A DNA stretch of 64,000 nt from the NCBI GenBank assembly GCA_022820645.1, contig JAJEFD010000006.1, forward strand, positions 1-64,000. Direction: 5' to 3'. A program made the position numbers and the translations under genes. Below the pieces are notes generated by a model that saw only the letters and a list, made by a program, of their open reading frames with translations, did not search any database and was not told the DNA's origin. This stretch comes from Dehalococcoidia bacterium. Its GTDB lineage: Bacteria; Chloroflexota; Dehalococcoidia; Lucifugimonadales; Australimonadaceae. This document shows positions 51,929 to 60,599 of this stretch, one piece after another (positions within the stretch are counted from its first letter, which is position 1; each line of letters begins with the position of its first letter).

Positions 51929-53077
51929 TTAAACGCTGGCTGGGACTTCCGCGAGCCTGTAGAGACTGGCGCAATTGTCCCAGAGGATCTTCCTCTTGTC
52001 CTCATCCGGAAGATCCAGTTCGATGAAGCTGGACACCGCGTAGGGGTATTTCGAGTCTCCGTGAGGGTAGTCCGTCGAGAACACCATCTTGTCGCTGCCG
52101 ACCCAGTCGATAGCGTACTTCGCGGGCTCTTCGTCCGGCTCGACCGATATCCAGCACTGACGCTTGAAGTACTCCGTGGGCGCCATGCTGAGCTCGGGGA
52201 CGAATACGTCAGCCTCCCGCTCGTACCCCTCGTCCAGCCGCCAGAGCAGCCACGGCGCCCACGCGCAGTTCGCCTCCAGGAAGGCAGCCCGCAGCCTGGG
52301 ATGACGCTCCAGCACGCCCCCGCCGCAGAAGCTCGCGAGCGCCATCATCTGCTCGACGGGCTGCGCGAATACGCGGCGCAGCATCGTGTTCGACCCGAAG
52401 TGATCGCCCGCCTGCTTCGCGCCCGACGATGAAGCCTCGTGGAACCCGATGGGGACGTCGTACTCCTCGAGCGCGCTCCACAGCGGGTCATAGAACGGGT
52501 CATGCCAGGGCTTGTCCGTCATCTGGTTGGAGCGCATGAACACCGCCCGGAAACCGAGCTCCTTCACCGCCCGCTCAACCTCGGCGACGGCGTCGTCCAT
52601 GTCGAACGGCGAGACCATCGCCGCGCCGATGAGCCGGTCCGGCGCCGGAGCGCAGAAGTCGTACAGCCAGTCGTTGTACGCGCGCGCCAGGGCCGCCGCG
52701 AACGGCGGGTCCATGAACGGCTCGGCCAGCGTGTGCAGCCCGCGCGTGGGGAAGAGCACCGCGACGTCAAGCCCTTCCACGTCCATCGCCTCCAGCTGCA
52801 CCTCGGTGGACCAGCCGCGCTCCGCGTGGGTGACGTAGAGCTTCTGGTTGCGCTCGTAGTTGTGGCCGCCCGCCTGGCTCGGCCTGCTCGCGGCGCGCAC
52901 GGGCGCTCCCCACGGTCTGCCGTCCGGGTGGACCGTACGGAGGTCGCGCACGTTGTCCGACGTCACGCCCACCTGGGCGTAGTCGCGGTACTTCTTGTCC
53001 GTGTAGCGCTGCCACAGGTCCGGCGGCTCCATGATGTGCATGTCGCTGTCGATGATCCTGTATCCACCCTTGGCCAT
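51929..53077 (-). CDS. Amidohydrolase family 2 protein (tandem copy 2)
   Basis: This 382-residue enzyme, nearly identical to copy 1, has the same metal motifs DSDMHIMEP, GFHEASSSG and STDYPHGDS. The two genes are head-to-tail with a 24-base gap, so this is a recent tandem duplication within the operon. Both copies appear intact, with normal start sites (ATGGCCAAGG). Retention of both, with differences clustered near residues 37-70, suggests that they now handle related substrates or form mixed oligomers. Confidence 0.87.
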   Translation of the reverse strand: MAKGGYRIIDSDMHIMEPPDLWQRYTDKKYRDYAQVGVTSDNVRDLRTVHPDGRPWGAPVRAASRPSQAGGHNYERNQKLYVTHAERGWSTEVQLEAMDVEGLDVAVLFPTRGLHTLAEPFMDPPFAAALARAYNDWLYDFCAPAPDRLIGAAMVSPFDMDDAVAEVERAVKELGFRAVFMRSNQMTDKPWHDPFYDPLWSALEEYDVPIGFHEASSSGAKQAGDHFGSNTMLRRVFAQPVEQMMALASFCGGGVLERHPRLRAAFLEANCAWAPWLLWRLDEGYEREADVFVPELSMAPTEYFKRQCWISVEPDEEPAKYAIDWVGSDKMVFSTDYPHGDSKYPYAVSSFIELDLPDEDKRKILWDNCASLYRLAEVPASV

Positions 53078-53087
53078 CGCCGCTCTC

Positions 53088-54185
53088 CTATCGCGCAGGT
53101 TCGCCGTTGGGCAAAATCACCGCCACCATCGCTTCGAGCCGCTCGTGCGCCTCGAAACCTTCGTTCACGTCTTCCAGTTCGTACTTGTGCGTGATGAGCT
53201 TCTCCACCGGCCTGTCGACCATTGTACGCATGGCCTGCAACGACCGGATGATATGCCTCGGGCCGGCTGAGAAGACACCCTGTACGCGGATGACCTTGCG
53301 CGTCAACAGCGCCGGGTTCGTTTCGAGCAGACCGTAGTCCGTCCACTGCCCTATCACGAGGTAGCGCCCGCCGAACCGCACCATCTCCAGCCCCTCGCGG
53401 AACGCCGTCAGCCCGCCAGACGCCTCGACGATGAGGTCGCCCCCGCGACCGTCGGTCAGTTCCATCACGCGCTCGACGCGCGCCTCCGGGGTGTTCCATT
53501 CGGTGATGTCCACCGTTTCGGTCGCCCCGAGCTCGCGCGCCAGTTCGAGCCTGCTCTCGGGCGCGCCGACCACGATGACCCGCCCCGCCCCGCCAAGCAG
53601 CACCTGGTTGAGCACGCCCATGCCGATGGGGCCGGAGCCCTGCACGACCACCGTGTCGCCGAGGTTGACGCCGCCGATGCGGTCCACGCCGTTCAGCGCC
53701 GTGTGATTGCCGATGACGCTCAGCAGCGCGCGCTCGTTCGAGACGTCGTCCGGGACGCGCAGCAGCCACGGTGTGGCGCTCAGCTGGATGTACTGCCCGA
53801 AGCCGCCCCGCAGGTACGGGGGCGCGTCGCAGCGGGTCGTCCCGTACGACCGGGTGTTCTGGCACGATTCGCCCACCGCACAGCGGAAGCAGCGTCCGCA
53901 CGGAGCGTCGCGGAATATGACGCGGTCGCCGGGGCGCAGCGGCTCCCCGAGCACGTCCGTCGATATCTCCGGCGCGATCTCCGCGATGACGCCGACGTTC
54001 TCGTGACCGAAGATCATCGGCGCGGGCGTGGCGTCCAAGTGCCACGCGTGTACGTCCGTGCCGCAGATGGCGGCCATCTGCATCTGCACGAGCGCCCCGC
54101 CCGGCTCCATCGGCAGGACGGGGAACTCCTGCACCTCCAGCGGCTTGTTCGCTCCAACGAAAACGGCAGCCTTGCACGTCGTCAT
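53088..54185 (-). CDS. Zinc-binding dehydrogenase (MDR/alcohol dehydrogenase family)
   Basis: The 365-residue medium-chain dehydrogenase has catalytic zinc motif AAICGTDVHAW (about 38-48) and GHENVGVIAE (about 60-69). The structural-zinc-like loop PCGRCFRCAVGESC (about 94-107) has four Cys. The NAD motif VVQGSGPIGMGVLNQ is at about 180-194. It probably oxidises a secondary alcohol, perhaps the product of an upstream hydrolase. It is separated by four bases from the epimerase gene and ten bases from the amidohydrolase, so it is in the operon. Confidence 0.88.
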   Translation of the reverse strand: MTTCKAAVFVGANKPLEVQEFPVLPMEPGGALVQMQMAAICGTDVHAWHLDATPAPMIFGHENVGVIAEIAPEISTDVLGEPLRPGDRVIFRDAPCGRCFRCAVGESCQNTRSYGTTRCDAPPYLRGGFGQYIQLSATPWLLRVPDDVSNERALLSVIGNHTALNGVDRIGGVNLGDTVVVQGSGPIGMGVLNQVLLGGAGRVIVVGAPESRLELARELGATETVDITEWNTPEARVERVMELTDGRGGDLIVEASGGLTAFREGLEMVRFGGRYLVIGQWTDYGLLETNPALLTRKVIRVQGVFSAGPRHIIRSLQAMRTMVDRPVEKLITHKYELEDVNEGFEAHERLEAMVAVILPNGEPAR

Positions 54186-54189
54186 GCGC

Positions 54190-55170
54190 CTAACCCTCCG
54201 TCAGTTCCAGGCGTTCCGTCCACTCGAGCCAGTCGCGTATCGCCGCCTCCGGCGGGTACTGCGGCTCGTAGCCCAGCTCGCGGCGGGCCCGGCTGATGTC
54301 GAGCGCATAGTACGCCAGCGGACCCATGCCGCGCGGGTCGAGCCCCGGCCCAACCTCTATCTGCGCGCCGGGGATGACGGCACGGATGGCGTCAGCGAAG
54401 TCGTTGAGCGTGTAGGTGCGGCCGCTGCCGATGTGGAAGACGTGGCCCTCGAAGCTGTCCACGGTGCAGGCCTTGACGACGCTCTGCGCCACGTCGCGCG
54501 CATAGGTGAGGTCGAGCCGCTGATCGCCGCCCTGCGGGATGACGATGGGACGTCCCGCGATGGCGCTCCGGATCAGCTCGCCCCAGATCATGTTGTGGCT
54601 ACCGTGGCGCTCTGCGCCCTTGCCGAGGCCGTAGATGGCGGCGAACCGCATGGCGGCGAAGTCGATGCCGAAGAGCCGCTTGTACTGGATGCCCATGAGC
54701 TCGGAGGCCGTCTTGGCCGCGCCGTAGACGCTCCCCATCGGATACGCCGGGAAGTCTTCGTTCACGGGGACCATCTGCGGCTCGAGGTGCTCTTCCGTCA
54801 TCCGCGAGAGCGCGCCTATCGAACTCGTGAACGAGACGCGGTCGATGCCGTTGCGCTTCGCGGCTTCGAGCACGTAGACCGTCGCGAGCGCATTGACCGA
54901 GAAGCCGAGCAAGGGGTCGGCGTCGGCGGTGTCGGGGTAGACCGCGGCGAGGTGGCAGATGCGCTCGACGCGGTGCTCCCTGCACGCGTTGTCCAGTTGC
55001 TCCAGCGAGGTGATGTCGCCCTCGACGAACGCGAACTCGTCGCTCACGTCGCGCAGCAGCGTGAAATCGGGACGGTTGTCGAAAACGACGGGCTCGTGCC
55101 CCATCGTGAGCAGGTCGCGGGTGACCCAGCACCCGTTCACTCCCAGCCCGCCTGTTACGAGGATGCGCAA
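54190..55170 (-). CDS. NAD-dependent epimerase/dehydratase
   Basis: This 326-residue extended short-chain dehydrogenase has ILVTGGLGVNGCWV (about 3-16) for NAD, a Ser in FTSSIGAL (about 114-121) and YxxxK in YGAAKTASE (about 149-157). It acts on nucleotide sugars or similar hydroxy/keto substrates. The TTG start at 55168-55170 has GGGAGG five bases upstream, a strong ribosome site. It lies between hydantoinase B and the zinc dehydrogenase in the minus-strand run, which suggests catabolism of a carbohydrate-like or hydroxylated substrate. Confidence 0.85.
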   Translation of the reverse strand: MRILVTGGLGVNGCWVTRDLLTMGHEPVVFDNRPDFTLLRDVSDEFAFVEGDITSLEQLDNACREHRVERICHLAAVYPDTADADPLLGFSVNALATVYVLEAAKRNGIDRVSFTSSIGALSRMTEEHLEPQMVPVNEDFPAYPMGSVYGAAKTASELMGIQYKRLFGIDFAAMRFAAIYGLGKGAERHGSHNMIWGELIRSAIAGRPIVIPQGGDQRLDLTYARDVAQSVVKACTVDSFEGHVFHIGSGRTYTLNDFADAIRAVIPGAQIEVGPGLDPRGMGPLAYYALDISRARRELGYEPQYPPEAAIRDWLEWTERLELTEG

Positions 55171-55185
55171 CTCGGCCTCCCGATA

Positions 55186-56880
55186 TCAGATGCTGACCGC
55201 GGCTTCGACCTCTTCCCTGCTCATGCCGTACACGTCGAGCGCCGTTTCCACGGAGATGTAGCCGTTCCGCAGGTCGGAAGCGACGCGCTCGCGCTCGCGT
55301 TCCTTCGGATCGCCGACACCCGCGGCGGAGGCCGTTTCCAGACGCACCACGTCGCCCGGGGCCATGGGAACATTCGAGATGAGGCCGGCATAGGCCTTTT
55401 CGTCGGCCGTTTCCGGGTTCATCACGACGCGGCCCGGCCTGCCGTTCCCTCCGCCGTTCACACCGCGCGCCGGAGCGAGCGTACGCGGCGTGCCGCCTGC
55501 GTACTGCGCTTGCGAACGCACGCGGTACTGGCGCCGGAGCGCAAGTCCTCCGCGGTACTTCCCCGACCCGCCGGTGTCCGGCACGAGGCAGAACTGCTCC
55601 ATGTCAACGTCGAACTCGGACTCGATGATCTCGACGCCGGTGTACTTCGCGCCGCCGGTCCAGGAATGCGCGGTGCCCGTCCAGCCGTCGCCGCCGTCGT
55701 ACGCGCCGTTGCCTGAGACGATGATCTCGTACTGCACGTAACGCTTCGCCGCAGGGCCGCTCGTGCCCAGCACCACCATGCCGGAGACGCTGTTATGCGC
55801 CACCGCGGGATTGCCCGAGACCTTGCTCAGCGCCTCGAACACCACGTCCTCCACCACGGGCATCGTCATAGAGTAGAAGCCGACGGGCGCGGGGAACTGT
55901 GGACAGATGACGCTGCCCTCCCGGAACCGGCATTCGATGGCGCGCGCGAGGCCATAGTTGTTGGGCATGTCGGAGCCCATCATCGCGATCGCCGCGTAGT
56001 TCACCATGCCGCGCACGAACGGCGGGCGGGCGTTCACCGGCCCCAGCGACTGTTCGCCCGAGCCGCTGAAGTCCATGACGAGCCTGTCGCCCTCCTTGAT
56101 GGCCGCGACGTGGATGCGGATCGTCTCCGTGGGGTTGGCGACGTCGTCGATGAACGCCTCGACCTCCACGGTGCCGTCCGGCCACTGTTCGATGGCCTGG
56201 CGGGCGCGCACTTCGGTGCGGTCCCCGATGCCCTTGAAGGCGTCGAGCACTGCTTCCTTGCCGTACGTCTCCACCGTGTGACCCAGGCGCCGCACGCCGA
56301 TGCTCCACAGCGCGCCCGCCTGTGCTTCCAAGTCGCCCAGCACGAGTTCAGGCGTGCGGGTGTTGGCACGCAGGAACTGCACGACCTCCTTGTGCAAGAC
56401 GCGCTGGCTCATGTACTGCACCGGCAGTATGGACAGCCCTTCACCGAACAGGTCGCGCGCTATCGCGTTCCGGGAGCCCGGCGACTGGCCGCCTATGTCC
56501 ACCTTGTGGCCCATGCTGGCGCAGAACGCGATGACTTCATCGCCGGCGAACACGGGCATGACGACGACCATGTCGCTCGGATGGGGGCACCCGGAGTGGT
56601 ACGGGTGGTTCGTGAGGAAGCAGTCGCCCTCGCGCATGTCCTCGACGTCGTAGAACTCCAGAACGCCGCGTACGCAGTCCGGGTAAGCGCCGAGGTGTGT
56701 CGGCAGCGGCGAGTGCTGGCCGACGACGTTGCCCTCGCGGTCGGTGATGCCGGCGGAGAAGTCGTGGGACTCGCGGATGATGGTGGAGTAGCCGGTGCGG
56801 AGGACGGCGGCCTGCATCTCGCGCACGATGCCGTCCAGTCGGGCTCGTATGACTTCCTGCGTGATAACGTCCGTCGCCAT
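55186..56880 (-). CDS. Hydantoinase B/oxoprolinase family protein
   Basis: This 564-residue HyuB-type subunit has RTGYSTIIRESHDFSAGITD near the N terminus, DCFLTNHPYHSGCPHPSDMV (about 87-106), and the late DTGGSGKYRGGLALRR (about 455-470). With HyuA it forms an ATP-dependent enzyme that opens cyclic amides (5-oxoproline, N-methylhydantoin) or carboxylates ketones such as acetone or acetophenone. HyuA is encoded divergently 136 bases away, so the two subunits are expressed from facing-away promoters. ATG 56878-56880 is preceded by GGGAGG; an in-frame TTG precedes it. Confidence 0.9.
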   Translation of the reverse strand: MATDVITQEVIRARLDGIVREMQAAVLRTGYSTIIRESHDFSAGITDREGNVVGQHSPLPTHLGAYPDCVRGVLEFYDVEDMREGDCFLTNHPYHSGCPHPSDMVVVMPVFAGDEVIAFCASMGHKVDIGGQSPGSRNAIARDLFGEGLSILPVQYMSQRVLHKEVVQFLRANTRTPELVLGDLEAQAGALWSIGVRRLGHTVETYGKEAVLDAFKGIGDRTEVRARQAIEQWPDGTVEVEAFIDDVANPTETIRIHVAAIKEGDRLVMDFSGSGEQSLGPVNARPPFVRGMVNYAAIAMMGSDMPNNYGLARAIECRFREGSVICPQFPAPVGFYSMTMPVVEDVVFEALSKVSGNPAVAHNSVSGMVVLGTSGPAAKRYVQYEIIVSGNGAYDGGDGWTGTAHSWTGGAKYTGVEIIESEFDVDMEQFCLVPDTGGSGKYRGGLALRRQYRVRSQAQYAGGTPRTLAPARGVNGGGNGRPGRVVMNPETADEKAYAGLISNVPMAPGDVVRLETASAAGVGDPKERERERVASDLRNGYISVETALDVYGMSREEVEAAVSI

Positions 56881-57016
56881 CAACCGTCCCTCCCGCCTGG
56901 TGGTGATAACCTATGCGCGCCGCGAGGGGCTGTCAAACCCGCGCGGCGCTTTGCGCGAACCCCTGCGCCCCCCCTATAGTTCGCGTTCGATCCCACGCAC
57001 GGAAGGCTGGTTCCAG

Positions 57017-59065
57017 ATGAAGACGGTTGCAGTAGACACCGGCGGGACGTTCACCGACATGGTTGTGCTCGAGCACGAGTCCGGCGAGGTCGACGTGCTG
57101 AAGGTCCCGTCCACGCCCCAGGACCCCGGACGCGCGATCATCGACGGCCTGCGCGAGCTGCTCGACGGCAACCTCAAGGCTGACGAAGTGGCCTCGTTCA
57201 CTCACGGCACGACGGTCGGCACGAACATCCTCGTGCAGGACAAGGGCGCGCGCGTGGGGCTGCTCATCACGGACGGCTTCAGCGGCGTGAACGACGTCTG
57301 GCACATCCCGAGGTTCGGCAGCGACCTGTCCGACATCTACGTGGAGAAGAACCCGCCCGTGGAGCCGTGGCTGCGCGAGGAGATCGTGGAGCGCGTCGAC
57401 TACCAGGGCAACGTGAAGAAGCCGCTGGACGTGGAGCAGGCGCGTGAGGCCGTGAAGCGCCTCAAGAAGAAGGGCGCGGAGTCCGTTGCGGTCGTGCTGC
57501 TGTTCTCGTTCCTGAACCCGGAGCACGAGCAGGCGCTCGGCGAGATGATCAAGGAGGAGTTCCCGGACGGCTCGGTCTCGCTGTCGTCCGAGATACTGCC
57601 GCAGATACGCGAGTTCCCCCGCCTGAGCACGACGGTCGCGAACGCGCGGCTCGCTCCCGCGATGATCGACTACCTCGGCAAGCTCGCCGACGGGCTGCGG
57701 GGCCTCGGCATCACCACCGAACAGCTGTACATCATGCAGAGCAACGGGGGCGTGGCGAAGATCACGAGCGTCATCCCCATCACCACCCTGCTCTCCGGCC
57801 CGTGCGCCGGTTCAGAGGCAGGGATGCAGATAGCCGACTCTGCCGGGTTCTCCAACATGGTGTCGTTCGACATGGGCGGCACGAGCAGCGACATCGCGCT
57901 CGGTGAGAACGGTTCCGTGCTGGAGCAGACGTCCGTACTCATCGGCGACTGGGAGATAGCGGCGCCTATGCTGATGATCAACACCATCGGCGCGGGCGGC
58001 GGCACCATCGCGTGGATAGACGGCGGCGGCGCCCTGCAGGTCGGCCCGCACAGCGCAGGCGCGGACCCCGGCCCGGTTGCGTACGACAAGGGCGGGACGC
58101 AGCCGACCGTGACCGACGCCAACCTGCTGCTCGGCTTCCTGCACCCGGAGTACCTGCTGGGCGGCAAGGTGAAGACGAACAGGCAGAAGGCATACGAGGC
58201 CGTCGCCGACATGGGCAGGCAGCTCGGCATCGAACCGATGGCCACTGCTGAGGGCATCATCCGCATCATCAACGCGAAGATGGAGGAGGGTATACGCGAG
58301 GTTTCGACCGAGCGCGGGTACGACCTCCGCAACTTCGTGCTCGTCGCATTCGGCGGCGCGGGGCCGGTGCACGCCGGACGGCTCGCCGCCGACCTCGGCA
58401 TGAGCAAGGTCGTCGTCCCGCCGATGCCGGGCGTGAGCTCGGCGCTCGGCCTCATCATGGCGGACCCGCGCCGCGACTTCGTGCGCTCCCGCCTGACCGA
58501 CCTCGAACAGCTGGGGGCGAACGAACTCAGCTCGATATTCGAAGCGCTGCGGGACCACGCGATCGGCGAGTTCAAAGCGGACGGCTTCGACGAGGACTCC
58601 ATCGGCTGTTCGTTCTCGGTGGACCTGCGCTACCAGGGCCAGGGGTACGAACTGAACGTCGCTGCCGGGGACGACGTCAACTTGAGCGCGCAGGCCATCG
58701 CCGACATACGCGAGCGGTTCGACCAGGCGCACGAGCAGCTGTTCGGCCACAGCGCAAAGACGGAGCCGGTGGAGGCCGTGAACTACCGCGTCCGCGCAAC
58801 GGTGCGCGTGCCGAAGTTCTCCATGAAGCGCCATGAGCGCGCCTCGGGGTCGGCGGAAAGTGCGAAGATCGGCGAGCGCGAGGTGTACTTCGACCGCGCG
58901 TCCGGCATGACGCCAACGCCGGTGTACGAGCGCACGCTGCTCGCGCCCGGCCATGAGGTCGCAGGCCCGGCCATCGTCGAGCAGTTGGACAGCACGACGG
59001 TCGTCTACCCCGGCCAGCAGGCGCTCGTGGACGACTACGGCAACCTCATCATCTCCATCGGATGA
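57017..59065 (+). CDS. Hydantoinase A/oxoprolinase family protein
   Basis: This 682-residue HyuA-type ATPase subunit has VAVDTGGTFTDMVVLE (about 4-19, phosphate 1), FTHGTTVGTNILV (about 61-73), SFDMGGTSSDIAL (about 281-293) and the C-terminal GPAIVEQLDSTTVVYPG. It phosphorylates the amide or ketone substrate for its HyuB partner (55186-56880). The frame is open further upstream, but ATG 57017 matches the family start and has GGAAGG ten bases before. It is followed by a branched-chain-type ABC importer, perhaps for its substrate. Confidence 0.9.
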   Translation: MKTVAVDTGGTFTDMVVLEHESGEVDVLKVPSTPQDPGRAIIDGLRELLDGNLKADEVASFTHGTTVGTNILVQDKGARVGLLITDGFSGVNDVWHIPRFGSDLSDIYVEKNPPVEPWLREEIVERVDYQGNVKKPLDVEQAREAVKRLKKKGAESVAVVLLFSFLNPEHEQALGEMIKEEFPDGSVSLSSEILPQIREFPRLSTTVANARLAPAMIDYLGKLADGLRGLGITTEQLYIMQSNGGVAKITSVIPITTLLSGPCAGSEAGMQIADSAGFSNMVSFDMGGTSSDIALGENGSVLEQTSVLIGDWEIAAPMLMINTIGAGGGTIAWIDGGGALQVGPHSAGADPGPVAYDKGGTQPTVTDANLLLGFLHPEYLLGGKVKTNRQKAYEAVADMGRQLGIEPMATAEGIIRIINAKMEEGIREVSTERGYDLRNFVLVAFGGAGPVHAGRLAADLGMSKVVVPPMPGVSSALGLIMADPRRDFVRSRLTDLEQLGANELSSIFEALRDHAIGEFKADGFDEDSIGCSFSVDLRYQGQGYELNVAAGDDVNLSAQAIADIRERFDQAHEQLFGHSAKTEPVEAVNYRVRATVRVPKFSMKRHERASGSAESAKIGEREVYFDRASGMTPTPVYERTLLAPGHEVAGPAIVEQLDSTTVVYPGQQALVDDYGNLIISIG

Positions 59066-59138
59066 GCCCGGAACCCTCCGGCTCGGCTGGCGGCGCCCGG
59101 ACTGAGGCGCAGTACCGTCCGAAGGTGAAGTCCTCCGT

Positions 59139-59167
59139 TTGACAATTGCGCCCGCGACTGATATGCG
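59139..59167 (+). promoter_or_regulatory. Putative promoter of the liv-type operon
   Basis: TTGACA (59139-59144) is followed after 17 bases by TATGCG (59162-59167), a perfect -35 with a weak -10. It lies in the 165-base gap after hydantoinase A, 64 bases upstream of the binding-protein start. A small hairpin overlapping the hyuA stop (59064-59084) would end the previous transcript. Confidence 0.5.
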
Positions 59168-59230
59168 TTTGCAGCCTCTATGCCGGTAACAGCCGGGCGA
59201 GGATCATACGGATAGCAGGGGGAGGACCTG

Positions 59231-60544
59231 ATGTACTTCGGACCCATTCGCGCCAGACTACTCATGGCGTTCGCCGCACTGGTGAGCACCGCCCTCATCG
59301 TCGTAGCGTGCGGGGCTGACCCGACCGCAACACCAACGCCTGTGCCGCCGACTGCCACGCCGACGTCCGCTCCGGCCATGGACGACACGCCTGACCCGAC
59401 GCCGACGCCCGTGCCGCCGACGCCAACCCCGGAGCCTGAGCCCCAGGTGCTCAAGCTCGGCTTCACCGTCCCGCAGTCCGGCTCTTACGCTCGGTGGGGG
59501 CGGCTCGTCTCCGCCATGCAGTGCGCCATCGATGAGGTAGAAGCCAGCGGCGAACTGGGCAGTACAACCATCGAACTCCTCCCCGAGGACTCGAAGGCAG
59601 ACCAGGCGGAAGGCGTCTCCGGTCTGCGCAAGCTCGCCACCGTGAACGACGCTCCGGTCATCATGACCATCTTCACCGGCATCGGACTCGCGCAGAAGCC
59701 CGTCGCTTCCGAGCTCGAGGTTGTGCTGTTCAGCTCCGGTATCCAGAACCCGATGTTCGCGTACGACAGCCCGTGGGTGTTCCGCAACGCGCTGAACACG
59801 ACGCTCAACGCCGACGCGCTCATCCGCTGGCTGGACGACTACGCCGGCGGGTCGGGCGAGGACCTCAGCGGCTTCCGCTACGCCTACATCAAGGAAGAGG
59901 GCAACGACTCCATCGACCTGCAGATCGACCGCCTCCGGGTGCTGGCAGACGCACTGGGCTTCGAGCTCGTGGCCGAGGAGACGTTCCAGAAGGACGACGT
60001 CTCGTTCGACACGCAGATCACGAAGATCAGGGCCGCAGAGCCGGATGCAGTGCAGCTGTTCTCGCTCGGTAAGGAGATGGGCCTCATCATCAACACGATG
60101 GCCCAGCAAGGGCTCCAGCCCAAGTATCTCCTCTCCGGCGGTGGGGCCGAGGGCAACACCGAACTGATCGACGTGGCCGGCGCCGCCGCGAACGGCCTCA
60201 TCTACTCGGCTCCTGGTCAATTCGACAAGGAGGCCGACGAGCGCGCTCCGCGCTTCATCGACTGCTACTCCGGCAAGGAGGGCAACGAGCCCGACACCTA
60301 CGCCACGCACTTCTACGACGGCACGCTCGTCATCGCCGAAGCGCTGAAGCTGGGCGCCGACGCGACCTCCTCCGAGTCGATGCGCGACCACATCGCGCAG
60401 GTCCGGGAGATCACCGGTCTCGCCGGACTCTGGGTCTTCGACGAGGGCGGAGACGCTTGGGCGCCCCCGGGCATCGGAGAGGTGCAGAACGGCGAGTTCG
60501 TCAACCTCGTCCCGCAGATCGAGCCGTACCGGGACATCCAGTAG
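59231..60544 (+). CDS. Branched-chain amino-acid type ABC transporter substrate-binding lipoprotein
   Basis: The 437-residue lipoprotein has a signal peptide ending VVAC (Cys27), a Pro/Thr tether (about 30-70), then a type I periplasmic-binding domain from about 76 (LKLGFTVPQSGSYARWGRLV), as in LivK/HmgA-type proteins. Such proteins bind amino acids, but many relatives bind aromatic acids or amides. GGGGGAGG lies before the ATG. It is the first gene of a complete liv-type set (binding protein, LivH, LivM, LivG, LivF). A strong hairpin separates it from livH. Confidence 0.88.
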   Translation: MYFGPIRARLLMAFAALVSTALIVVACGADPTATPTPVPPTATPTSAPAMDDTPDPTPTPVPPTPTPEPEPQVLKLGFTVPQSGSYARWGRLVSAMQCAIDEVEASGELGSTTIELLPEDSKADQAEGVSGLRKLATVNDAPVIMTIFTGIGLAQKPVASELEVVLFSSGIQNPMFAYDSPWVFRNALNTTLNADALIRWLDDYAGGSGEDLSGFRYAYIKEEGNDSIDLQIDRLRVLADALGFELVAEETFQKDDVSFDTQITKIRAAEPDAVQLFSLGKEMGLIINTMAQQGLQPKYLLSGGGAEGNTELIDVAGAAANGLIYSAPGQFDKEADERAPRFIDCYSGKEGNEPDTYATHFYDGTLVIAEALKLGADATSSESMRDHIAQVREITGLAGLWVFDEGGDAWAPPGIGEVQNGEFVNLVPQIEPYRDIQ

Positions 60545-60557
60545 GATCGATTGACAC

Positions 60558-60590
60558 AAGGGGCTCCTCCGGTTGGAGGAGCCCCTTTAA
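60558..60590 (+). terminator. 13-bp hairpin with T-run between binding protein and LivH
   Basis: AAGGGGCTCCTCC (60558-60570) pairs perfectly with GGAGGAGCCCCTT (60575-60587) around a GGTT loop, ending in TTTAA. This is an intrinsic terminator. The next gene starts only ten bases later, so partial read-through is needed for permease expression. Confidence 0.75.
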
Positions 60591-60599
60591 GACTATTCA

